Assembly: GCF_001039355.2 (NCBI RefSeq)
Contig: NW_019775386.1
Span: forward strand, 373,613-437,612
Reading direction: 5' to 3'
DNA from: Lingula anatina
Lineage: Eukaryota > Brachiopoda > Lingulata > Lingulida > Lingulidae
Length of the DNA stretch: 64,000 nucleotides
The notes below the pieces were generated by a model. The model made no database searches. It was not told the DNA's origin and saw only the letters and a program-made list of their open reading frames with translations. Of this stretch, positions 1-10,975 are shown in pieces. The position numbers were made by a program, and so were the translations under genes. Within the stretch, counting starts at the first letter, position 1, and every line of letters starts with the position of its first letter.

Positions 1-187
1 TACAGTATCACGTTGCATGTTTTATTTATATATCAGCATTTTAAGCCTTTTTTTTCTTTTTTTGATAACTAGATTATGCTACTATTGTATCAAGTTATTG
101 TTAGGTCACAGATTTTCTTTTTCTTTTTTTTTTGTAAAAAAATATGATAGACCAATAAAGATCATTATTATTCTTACATTTAATTAC

Positions 188-223
<36 letters not shown>

Positions 224-962
224 AAGGGGGGGGGGTAAAAAAAACTACTATATAGATTGGAAAAGGTCCACTCAGAATTTGATCTTGGTTCTTGCCAATT
301 CTCACGCTGGATCAACCAAAGAATTTTTCCAGAGAAAGAAACCCACTTTCAAAATTGCTGGCTATATGCCAGTCTACCTTATTTATAATACTTACCTAAC
401 TCTAGCCACATGAAGCTTGCATAAGCTATGAGTAAACTTCCAATCACCAAGACCAGAACTAACCTGTACTTGAACTGCAACAGTAAAGATGTGAACATTC
501 AATACAGTCACGTCTCATGACTTACAAAATGATACTAGTTCAAAACATTTATAGAAAAAGTTGAAAAACAGAGTGCAAACAAATAAATATTTGTTTTGTA
601 GATCTAGTAATAAACAGTGGTAAACTATGACATAATATTTACAGATTTTTTCTAAAGATGTCAATAAGCACTAAGAACCTCGGAAATACTATCCTATAGT
701 GATACATAAAAAATATCAAAATAAAACACTCTTCCTTATTGAAGTTAAGGTCTGTTAAAATATGCACTCTGTTGCAGTAATGTTTTAGTCTTGAATGGAA
801 CATATTGCATGATTGCAGCACAAAGTGCCATAAAAGAAAACCTATTACCCTGCTCATGCCACAAATATAGTCAGAACCACATGCTTTAACACACAATCAT
901 TTCTGATTTGACTTTGTCATAATTTTTAAACAATTAAATAAGACATCCTGGATAACACATAC
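1..962. other. No identified gene; AT-rich left edge
   Basis: I see no convincing exon here. The stretch holds a (TTA)n run ending in a short G run near 190-235. The 3' exons of the minus-strand gene at 963-1787 should lie here or beyond the window edge, but none could be supported by frame and splice signals together. Confidence 0.5.
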
Positions 963-1496
963 TTGGAGTATTTCCTTACTGAGCACTTCGTTTCGAATTT
1001 CTTTGATTTCTTTGCGCACTGCATCACTCCTCTCTAGATGCCGACTCATCATGGCCATCTTCTGCCTTTTCTCCAATTCCTTTCTCTGCTTCTCATCTTC
1101 AGTGGAATATCTTCTTGTGGAGAGACAATGAAGCCTGTATCGTGAATTCAATGGGCATTTTGAATAAATGTGACTTTGTATCTGCAAAACAAAATAAATA
1201 CAAAATATGTTACTGTACAAGTTGGTAAAAATTTTCATTCTAAACAGACTAAAATACCTCATCTCATGGAATCTTGCCACTGAAGGTGATGGTGACTTTA
1301 TTCATGCTACTAAACAGTGTGCAAGGTTATTGAAGTCTCAGGAATGGCAGTCCTGTATCCAACATGATTAGCACAGGTCAGGGTGAGCACCTACATCATT
1401 TTATGAGACAATTGTAACCTGTACAACGGGAAGCAGTAACTAGTGGGCTACGAATCCTGGCTTTCACACAGCCCCTCCTTCTCCCCCCCCCCCCCC

Positions 1497-1533
<37 letters not shown>

Positions 1534-1787
1534 TTAATACACGTAGAGTTACTCAAATAATAACAAAATTTTATTCAAATAGGTAAATGCAAAACACAAA
1601 TTTTAGCAGGATCGCTGACATAAAAAATATTACTGACCTGAGAAAGTCTTGCATTACGAAAGAGAATTACCCTGTCGGCAGCGGCTGCAAGTGAGTGCTT
1701 ATGCAACCTCGAAACAACGGTGTGTCGACATAGTCCCCGTGAAAGAACCTGGTGAGTTCCAATACCCCTTAATGTCAATAGAGACAT
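963..1787 (-). CDS. Unidentified, probably mitochondrial protein (5' part only)
   Basis: Two exons join in frame: 1638-1787 (50 codons from ATG, donor GTCAGTA) and 963-1181 (73 codons, acceptor TTTTGCAG, donor GTATGTG). The first 75 residues are rich in Arg, Leu and Ala with almost no acidic residues, and the motif STRRYST follows; this looks like a mitochondrial targeting presequence. The rest is a charged helix (EDEKQRKELEKRQKMAMM and onward). I do not recognise the family. If the second donor is not used, the frame runs on to a stop at 897. The 3' end is not found, so the gene is partial. The presequence and helix are read from composition only. Confidence 0.5.
1486..1528. repeat. Poly-C plus (CA)n microsatellite
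   Basis: A run of C is followed by about 15 CA units. It lies inside the intron of the gene at 963-1787. Confidence 0.9.
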
Positions 1788-2020
1788 TTTATATCATCGC
1801 TGGGAATACCGTGTTAAATACTATTGCTACCATTCAAATTGGGACACAAAATACACTAATTGTTTTGATGCAGCAGCACTACGGCACTCACGTCTTCCAC
1901 AAGTTTTAACGATAGATGGCGCTAATGACAATACAAACTACACTCTTGTCTGAACCCAAAATATATTAGGTTGCAATCTGGAGTCAACACACGCTATTTA
2001 TACTATAAACACTCAGACAG

Positions 2021-2023
2021 TTT

Positions 2024-2074
<51 letters not shown>

Positions 2075-2077
2075 TTT
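2021..2077. repeat. (TTTA)n microsatellite
   Basis: About 14 perfect TTTA units. The same unit recurs at 13181, 16989, 61469 and, as TAAA/AATA, at 50401 and 53660. Confidence 0.95.
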
Positions 2078-2214
2078 CGCTGAGCTGATCAGGAGGGAAA
2101 CTTCTGTATGTAGATTTAGCTGATGATTTTCCGGAGAAAATGAAAGTAATTATATGTTTCCTTTTTTTGCACCGTGCATCTTGGCTTATAACCTACCGTG
2201 AGTGGGTAAATAAT

Positions 2215-2508
2215 CATTGGCGGATTAAAGGGGGGGGGGTGTCAGGGGTGTCCTGACCCCCCTTCGATTTCTGAAAAAAATCCCACCAATGCTCCCCTCT
2301 TGAAATTAGAATTTTGACTAGTTGAATCATACAGTAGTTCTAAACAGTACCAAATGGCACCGTTCGACTTCTAAAATACCAAAAAAAAAAAATAAATAAA
2401 TAACCCCACCCCAATGGGGAGGGGAAGGAGGCGAGGGTTGGCTTCGCATCCGCGGCCTGTCATTCCTAATTCCCCTCCCCCTTTCAAACGATCCTGGATC
2501 CGCCCCTG
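2215..2508. mobile_element. hAT-like MITE, copy 1
   Basis: The left end reads GGCGGATTAAAGGGGG and the right end is the inverse of CAGGGGCGGATCCAGGAT. The inside holds the same GTCCTGACCCCC and CGATTTCT motifs as the copies at 39982 and 41631. Ends starting CAGKGGCGGAT are typical of hAT transposons. No coding capacity is seen. Confidence 0.65.
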
Positions 2509-3424
2509 ATAATGATAAATAACTAAACGTGGTAACTCATCATTTTTAAACTAGGCCTACCGGTATCACACGTGCCGAACGTGTAATATTTCAATTAGTA
2601 TTTTGGTAATTTAAACGCTTAATTACTGCGTTCGTTGTGTTAGTGAGTGCATTTGAATGCGTGACAGTACAAAAATGTTTAAAATAAAAGGAGGCCTACT
2701 GTGTATAAGTAATGGGTCCTGATATTTCCATTTGGAATACCAAAGTTCATGCAGGCCAAACATTATGAGACTAAATACATGATCCTGCATGTCACTGTAG
2801 TTATGCATTCAATGCAATTTCAATGTTGTAAACATGGTATATTTGAATAAAAATGGCAATTGTAAAAAATATTATTTCCTATCCAAAATAAATAGATAAA
2901 TGAAAAAATCTTTGTCTGTACATAAAAATAAATAAATGATCCGCCCACGATACCATAATTTCATCGAGATATGGGGACGTTCCAAGGATGTTTCAAAAAG
3001 CAAGAATAAAAGCAACTTAAATCATTTTATTTTATTTTTGTAAGCGCAATGAGTACGTCAGATCGCCTCTGAGACATTCAATTATGAGAGGTAAATTATT
3101 TGTATATTGAAAAATAGTTCAGAGTAAATTCCAAAGATAGCCATATTCTGAAAGCTTCACATACTGTAAATTTATCAACCAAATGCTTGACTACAAATTC
3201 ATCACAGCTAGAGTATCTTTCGCGTTATTAACATTTCATTTAAAACGATTTTGATTGAATCTTGTTTGTCGTCATCTGGTGGGATAAACGTCAAAATAGT
3301 ACTTAGTAATTATTTCAAGAGACTATACCTTTATTCGTTACAATCAGCAGTTATAATCTAGGGTATTGATACTTCCTAATGATTGTCAAATCTCACGGAA
3401 CAAAATTGCCGCTGTCTGTGTACT
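2509..3424. other. Intergenic, nothing recognised
   Basis: AT-rich spacer between the gene at 963-1787 and the 3' end of the oxidoreductase gene. It holds short AATA runs near 2930 but no supportable exon. Confidence 0.5.
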
Positions 3425-3949
3425 ATACAGGAAAAATGTATGTTGACTAGAACTGATTTAAATCTGACTTGGTAAGTGTGAAAGTACATTGGCACATTTT
3501 TTATTCTAAATCAATTTTTAAGCCCTAATACTCGTCTGCCGTTCGTCACATTACCGTACAATCGCTTGGATATGATTCGTCATATCATATGGCCGATTTG
3601 CATTAATATTATTTGCATATGCCAGAATCAAACGCTGAATTCTACAACTCGATTTTCCTTTCTCGCCTTTTCTGCCGCAAACACCNTTATACAGGAAAAA
3701 TGTAAGTTGACTAGAACTGATTTCAATCTGACTTGGTAAGTGTGAAAGTACATTGGCACATTTTTTTATTCTAAATCAATTTTTAAGCCCTAATACTCGT
3801 CTGCCGTTCGTCACATTACCGTACAATCGCTTGGATATGATTTGTCATATCATATGGCCGATTTGCATTATTATTATTTGTATATGCCAGAATCAAACGC
3901 TGAATTCCACAACTCGATTTTCCTTTCTCGCCTTTTCTGCCGCAAACAC
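3425..3949. repeat. Near-identical direct duplication split by one N (assembly artefact likely)
   Basis: Bases 3425-3685 are repeated at about 3688-3949 with only a few mismatches, and the join carries a single N at 3686. The left copy includes the last 19 or so codons of the terminal exon of the neighbouring oxidoreductase gene, cut at the N. This is what two unmerged haplotype contig ends look like. Confidence 0.8.
3765..3770 (-). terminator. Polyadenylation signal candidate for the oxidoreductase gene
   Basis: AATAAA on the minus strand, 123 bases after the stop codon at 3893-3895. It is the only signal placed well for this gene, but it falls in the duplicated segment. Confidence 0.45.
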
Positions 3950-6900
3950 CAGTTTATGACTGAGCAGTGTTTCCTCTGACCCGGTGAGAATCTTTGACGG
4001 ATCATTGGTCTGAAACAAACGACCATAAGCTATAAACGAGCTATTTGCAAAACCAGAATACGCAACTGGCTGCTATCTCTCAAAATCTAACATTTTAATG
4101 TTAATCTTCAAGTTAAAAATAGATTTACACGTAATACCACAAACTTCCCTCCACCTCCACCACTCCAAAATATGTATTTTAAAGGGACTCGGCCCATCTC
4201 TTAACATCACGATTTAACCACTCCTACCAACTATCAAAATCTACCATTAGGGCCTACAATATTTATCTTAAAATTAAAGATTTGATCTTATAACACAAAC
4301 TTCCCTCCAGCTCTTCCATACATAAATTTATCGAAAAGAGTCTCGTCCCACCTATTAACATAACATTTTTTTTAAATTATGAGACAATGGTTAAAAACCA
4401 TTCCTACATATAACCACCATTTTCTACGTCCGTAACCTACCGCAATGGCGTCCACCAAGGATACCATCATCATGTGGTCAGCGCCGCCGTGGCCTCTCAG
4501 CCGGACATTGCTGGGGTTAACGCAGCTGTGACTGGTGGTGCTTTGGCTGAGAAAGTCGTAGTGGTGGACGACTTGGCTGTCAAAGTCACAACGAAGCTCT
4601 CCCTGACGTTATACAAGTTGGCCGCTTTACTATATAGTCTCAAGTGTATTTATACATTGGTATCATACTATCCTTTAGCTCTACGCGTCAACCTTAACCT
4701 TGATTCAACCTTACTAAATAAGTCTGTTATCTAAAGGCAATCCTCGAGGATTTTGCCAAAATTTATGAAACTGCATTTAATGAATTCAATAAATCAAAGG
4801 GTGTACCGTTCATGAAACATTCTCTACAATTTATTATCTTGATATTTACATATAAGAATTCATTATAATTGTGGTAGGAGTGACAATAGTCTTGTGTACA
4901 GTGTAGAGTGCATGCAATGGCACACCGTAAGCCACACATAGGCATCAGATTGTGTTAGCTGTGCCTCACCTTGCTTCCATACACTTGCACCTGCCTGGCA
5001 CAAATCTTCTCCGTGAATGCGACCATAGTAAACGAAGCGGTCTGCCCCCCATCAAACTGGAAGTTTACAACCTGAAAATACACAGTGCAATTTATGAACC
5101 CAAACGATAGTCAGGTACTAGTAAATTCGAACACTTAAACAATAAGAGTTAAAGTATCGCGTACAGCCATATAACTAACCGAAGTTAATGACAGGTTATA
5201 AGAACATTAAAAAAAACATGCATCTTACACACGTGCTCATCATAAGTAAATGATAGAATAGGCCTTCCAGTGCGTGCATGTTCACATGGCTTATTATATC
5301 TGACCAACTGCCGAAGGCAAAAGGGCCTTAGTTCAAGTTGTATTTTAAGTGCATCTTACCTGGTTGGACATAACATCGTTGTCACAGTCGTAGACACACC
5401 TCCCATACGGTCCAGTCTTCAAAGCCTCGGTGACACTTTCTATGTCAGGGACTTCAGTGATGACAGACACTGGCCAGCGAGTGTTGCCCTGGAAATAATG
5501 TTATTTGTTATTACCAGTACATCTTTAACACGCACGCATGCAATTCTCACACACGCGCGCGCACACACGCACGCTCATACCCACAGTGACTCATTCAGTT
5601 TTTTTAAATCTCAGCTTATAATCGCTACCTCTCATAATCTAATAATCTTTATGAAAATGGCCAACATGTATTAATAATTCAACCAAGAAGATTATCAACG
5701 TGACTTTTCACTAACCTGTTTAACCATTTCGTCTAGGTAGAGTTTCTTGGCCGAATACGGACACGAGTTCTCTACTGAGCAGTCCATGCATCTTGACGAT
5801 GCTCCCTGAGGCTGAGTGCATAGTTGAGACAATAAGACTAATATACATGTGCAATGCTATTTTATTATCATAAATGGCTTATTTGACATGGTTGTAATAT
5901 TAGAAATTTTACTAATGATCTATTCACTTAACTTAAATAGAAGAAACTGCTCTTTTAACAGACTTTCAGTTTGAAATATATACCACTTTGTTTAATTGTA
6001 GACCATACGAGTAGGCCCTGTAAACAGCTTAACTGAACTTGAAGTTTGGAAAAATATATATATCAATACTCATTTCTGTTACGAACTAATTACAAATAGG
6101 TACAAAATGCGTTCACATATAGGTTAATTTCTTTTCTTACCATCTACGGTAATTGCGTTCTGTATTTGTATGAATGAAATATTTTCACCAGAAAAGCATC
6201 TGTCAAACAAGCCCAAGTTACTAAGTATTATAATTCGTTTATGCTTGGTTCCATTCACCTTATTTTCTTTGGTAAAATGGATCAGACTCCCCATAGATGA
6301 GATCCTGGCGACCTTTGCCGGATGCATCCAAAAATTCAGTAGGTCAAGATCATGGCAGGATTTAGCCAATAAGGAGAAAGAGCTCTGGCGTTCATTTCTC
6401 CAGTTTCCACGGACATACGAATGGGCAAAGTGCCAAAACCCTACCTGAAAATATTGTTTTAATTGGGCTTAGAAGAATCCATAGATGTAAACAAAAAAAG
6501 TAGAGTTATGCCATGGGGTTCAACCGAGTTCTGCATGCAGCCAGCAAAGGTTAGTCGTGAGAGTTTTTTTGCCTCCAACAAAGAACCTTTAAAAACGCAT
6601 CTAATCAGCATGAACATAACACAAAATATGCAAATTCCACTTTCGGAATATCTCATCCAAATTTTTAATTTTGAGACTGTGTGATATCCAAAAAATTGCA
6701 GAGAAATGACAGGAAGTGAATGGACCAGCAAAAACGAAAAAAAAAATAAGTAGGAATATAAAAAAATCTCAATATGTGCAGAGTTGGGTTCTCCTCACCT
6801 TATTTTTTCTATTAAAATGCATACAACTCCCAAATGAGGAAACCCTAACACATTTTGATGGCAGCATCCAAGACATAATTAGGTCAAGGTCGTGACAGGA

Positions 6901-9670
6901 TTTAGCCAATAGGGAGAACGTGCTCGTGCTTTCGTTCCTCCAGTTACCTCGCACGAAGGAGTGGGCAAAGTGCCAAAACCCTACCTACATTACACGGTGT
7001 AATGCACATTTAACAGGGCATTTTAATAACTTAATAACATACAATACAATGCATTTTAGAGGTTGCACAAAAACCTGTGTAAAAAGTAACTCTTTAATAT
7101 TGGATTATGAAATATACCATGTGCCGGGGTACACAAAATGTATGTTATAGGCCTATACATGTACATGTATAGCAAAGAAACAAGTGGCATTTTCCAGATT
7201 TGATTAATGTATGAACCGTATATGATCTGAATTCAAGCTAAGTTTTTATATTATTTCAAATTGAACGATGTGGACCATACAGGTGCAACATGTATGTAGA
7301 ATGAAATTTAATTTAAACTAAAACTGTACGACATTCTAGGAACTAACTCACTGGTTCCAGGAGCTGCAGGTGTGTGACATCTCCAATCACTCCGCTGTCG
7401 ATGATTTCTTTGATTTTCCTGGCAGTCAACGTGTATCTTAACACGTGACACACGGCTAGCATGACCCCGGCCTGTTTACATGTCTCCACGATCTCTATAC
7501 AGTCTTGCTCCGTTGTCTGAATTTTTGAATAATTTTGATAAATAAAAGGGGTGCTATTTCAGTAATGTATAAAGGCGATACTGTATCTGAGTACGCCTAC
7601 ATTTCTCTCAGAATTACCACAAATCCGCTGATTGTGAAAACTGAGTGAAGATTTTTATACATAGGGGCCCCTTTCTAGATTTATAGTCGTGCTTAACAAA
7701 AAATGACAGTCTTCATAAAATTGTTTTTTGGTGTACGGTTGTTTGCAATTGTACATGAATTCATGTTTTAAGCGAAAAGATTCTATAAAATTTATTGGTA
7801 TTTTCATGGGCTAACTGAGAGCGCCATAAAATGATACTGAAATTAATAACAACAAAACGCGTTCTGTATTGTTGCAATCTTGGACGAACAAAGCAATTAC
7901 CAGCCCAAGTTGCAATGTATCAGTTACCGCCATGGGTTTCTCTACCAGAATGTGATATCCATTCTTAGCTAGTGCAACGGCAGGTTCCTGTGAGAACATT
8001 TTAAATCAATTGATTTTACATTTCTGAAAATGTATTCTGGCTAAACGTCTGAACCAACAAACAACAACAAGTATAATTACGCATAACAAGTAACGTACCT
8101 GTAGGGTATTTACTATATCTTTTTTAATTAACATAAGCTTGCACATATCACACTATAAAATATACCATATTATGATTTATGGACGTCTGTAGAAAATGTT
8201 CACTTTTTGCATTCAATATATCATTTGCCCACCTTATGCAATTGATCAGGAGTTGCAATAATCGCTAAATCAGCCATTTTGGGAATTTTGAGCAACTCCT
8301 TCCAGTCTGAAATGACGTGAAATTATACTTAATTCAGAGAGAGAGAGAGAGATTTGGTTAACACACTAGATCCGATGTCAAGCCTATGTCCATCGCTTGT
8401 GACAAGATAATGGTATATAGGGGAAGGCAGGGTTAGTGCACCGTCTTTTAATAAAAAATAGGTAGAAGGTAAACTATTATCTTCAGTTTTCCAGATTTTT
8501 AGAAGGAAGTCCATGCTCTATTTTTGGTACAAGTTTGAGACTTGCGCTGTTGTTATTTTTACAGAAATTTCCATTTTAAAATGTCTAGACAAAGTGTGCT
8601 AACTTGCTCCACCCAGGGGTAAGTCCGCACACATATACAATCGAAAAGAAATACTATACATTTTACTCGATAAAACTGAATAGCAGTCATTTTTTATTTT
8701 ATTAAGCTTGCGCATATCATATGCACGTGACCTCTCAAAAAGGCGTAGGGCGAGATGCATCGTTTCGCTTTTGAGATTAAGGAAGGGGGTGTGTGGACTC
8801 GCCTCAGGGGTGGACAAGTCTCGCCTTCCCCTATAATAATATATAGGTTATTTATATTTTTATGTGTGTACATTTTTTATGTGGTTACATTGTGTGTAAG
8901 AGTACTAAGTAAGTTACGTTGGTTGCTCGAATACAGATTAATGTTACCTGAGAAGACAGCCGTGTCTGGTATTCCATATGTCTGTTGCATTTTCGTCCTA
9001 TAAAACCTCCTCGGTTCTGCCACTCCGACAACCTTTCAGCATGCGAAGTAAAATAACAAAATTTATATTTACAATATATCCGCATCCCGCGCGCTTCATC
9101 TAATCAGACACATATGTCGGCTAAACGGTTTGAGGCCGTCGTTCTATTTAAAATAATACAAAATTAATATCTAGGAGTAAAACTGTACAATTAAGATCCC
9201 CAAAGACGTGTTTTGAATTCAGTTTTGTCAAGCTACAGACATTAGCCTAAATCTACTCGTGTGTTCACCATTTATTTAAACTTTGAAATGACGGTTTATT
9301 CCACAAAAGCATAGAGAAGCCATAGTTGAAACTATCATATCTTTACAAGTGTAAAATCATGGAGATCTTCTTAATTCGTGAAAGCTCTTTTCACTTGTTC
9401 TGAAACCAGTTAAAATCAGTTAGACACCTTTGTCTTAAAATAGTAGGACCTGAATGCATACCAGGGGAACAGTCGATTTCACTATAGAGAGGTATCTCTT
9501 TTAAAAACTGGATAGAATGACGGAAACAAATATGATCGTTAAATGCCCATTTAGGGCCACGTGCGCGTAAGACAACAAACCTTCAGTTTTTCCGGAAATT
9601 CATCAGCAAATTCTGCATAATTGTGTCCCCTGTTTCCTGCTCCAATGACGACAGCTGTTACTTGTTTCAT
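3893..9670 (-). CDS. Gfo/Idh/MocA-family NAD(P)-dependent oxidoreductase
   Basis: Exons: 9581-9670, 8948-9032, 8233-8306, 7901-7987, 7352-7516, then 6799-6984 or 6259-6444, 5716-5805, 5360-5488, 4970-5071, 4441-4602, 3893-4009. Joined with one alternative exon they give 428 residues, normal for the family. The N-terminus has the Rossmann dinucleotide motif [19 protein letters not shown] (exon 7901-7987) carries the catalytic Lys of the EKP motif; AKSCHDLD carries the catalytic His. Conserved blocks [26 protein letters not shown] and RGHGGADH follow. Most introns are phase 0. A TAG in frame just upstream fixes the start. The family uses NAD(P) on sugars, inositols or related polyols; the actual substrate is not readable here. 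A leading non-coding exon may begin near 9855. Confidence 0.93.
6259..6444 (-). CDS. Alternative exon 'a' of the oxidoreductase (second in transcription order)
   Basis: 186 bases, 62 codons, phase 0 at both ends. Starts [18 protein letters not shown], carries [14 protein letters not shown] and ends HFTKENK before donor GTGAAT; acceptor ATTTTCAG. Both copies keep full open frames, splice sites and the catalytic His, so neither looks decayed. Including both in one mRNA keeps frame but would duplicate part of the catalytic domain, so mutually exclusive use is the likelier outcome. Confidence 0.9.
6508..6560 (+). pseudogene. Degenerate inverted fragment of the duplicated exon
   Basis: On the plus strand, TGCCATGGGGTTCAACC and then ATGCAGCCAGCAAAGGT match the minus-strand exon stretch TGCCATGATCTTGACC ... 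ATGCATCCGGCAAAGGT, with scattered mismatches and a small gap. It lies in the intron between the two intact copies, in opposite orientation. The similarity is short, so chance cannot be excluded. Confidence 0.4.
6799..6984 (-). CDS. Alternative exon 'b' of the oxidoreductase (first in transcription order)
   Basis: 186 bases, 62 codons, phase 0 at both ends. Starts [18 protein letters not shown] and carries [14 protein letters not shown], then ends HFNRKNK before donor GTGAGG. It aligns end to end, with no gaps, with the exon at 6259-6444. The two differ mainly after the His-Asp motif ([16 protein letters not shown] against [16 protein letters not shown]), a region expected near the substrate. 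Acceptor ends ATGTAG. Confidence 0.9.
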
Positions 9671-10975
9671 GGTTTCCTGCTAGCTGTCTCCAGGGCCTAG
9701 CCTCGTTTTCAGGAATCTTCCTTCAGGAATGGAGCTCGAGTGAGTCAACTGCCAAGGGTACCCTGTCAACCTATGTTGTCACAGCCAGGGGATACCAGTG
9801 TCACGGCAAGATGACCTGTACTCCAGCGGTGGTGCGTGAACGCCAACCTGGCACCTGATAAATAGGTCATTTGGAATATTCTTAAAACGCAACAAGACAC
9901 AAAATAGCCATCTCGATAAATTCCCCCGAGAACCAAACCTTAGTCGAATTGTGACTAAGCTTTCTTGGTCAAAAGAGCTTAATAAAAAATCTAAAACTAC
10001 CCCTGTAAAAATCTCAATAAATCAACTATGGTAATAACTGCGCTGTCAATCTCCATTCACAGCAGCAGAGCAGTATATTAAAAAAAAGAAATAAGCCATA
10101 GTTCTACAAAAAATTTTTTTTACATTCTTCTTCATTTAAGCAGAAGAGAAAAGCGATTCATTCTTCCTCCAACAATGTCAATTCTTCCGTGCACATTACG
10201 CCATCAGCCCATGCGGAAAGCACGTATTCCTTATTAACCGCTTCAAATTATACTGGTACTGCCTTCTGTCCTCCGTTACCACCTCATAAATATTAAATAT
10301 GGATAAGAAGGCAACTGATATTTTTAACTCTTTTTCACGACTGCGTAACGGTACATACCAAAATAAATTAACCCGAGTAGCTATGGCAACTGAAAATAAG
10401 CACCATATCTGATATTTGGAAATGTTATTTACAAGGAAATTGTATAAATGTAACTTTGACAATATTCAAAATTCCCTAAAATATAGCGAACATGCTTGGC
10501 TATTCAATGCAAAAATTGAATCGCTTTTTGAATGGTTTTTCACTATGTAAACAAACGTTACTTGTTCTTCATACCTTATGGTACTATGCTTCAGAGATAT
10601 TATTCTCCCATTCTGAACTCAATGAATACAGAATTGATGAACCCGCATAAATCCTTCATAGACCACGGTAAAATAGAAATAACAAAAAAAATTTACGTTT
10701 AAACATAAACAGATAGGCCCATTATAATCATTATTGCAACGCTCTTTCCGCAATCTCTGCATTAATTATAAAAAAGCCAGATCGGCTTCGATGGTTACAA
10801 TAAAGCATCCACTTCTTAAATAAAAACCAATATGAGTTTTGTATAAACCCTACTATACGCGGTCATAATTAAGTATTTATGAGTTAATGAAGTAAACAGG
10901 TCATACATCTGCTGTAGACGGAGCTTTGACAAGGGCATAACCATAAAACACACACACGAAAGTTTGCAACGGCAG
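9671..10975. other. Divergent intergenic region between oxidoreductase and sulfotransferase genes
   Basis: The oxidoreductase reads left and the sulfotransferase reads right, so both promoters should lie here. A possible 5' non-coding exon boundary (TTTATCAG/GTGCC on the minus strand) sits near 9855. I see no clear TATA box or other coding exon. Confidence 0.5.

Noticed and set aside
4474-4734. Plus-strand Ala/Val-rich frame
   Set aside because: Antisense to oxidoreductase exon 4441-4602, whose minus-strand translation matches the family closely.
6170-6448. Plus-strand frame of 92 codons over the alternative exon
   Set aside because: Antisense of the exon at 6259-6444; the minus strand carries the family motifs and splice sites.
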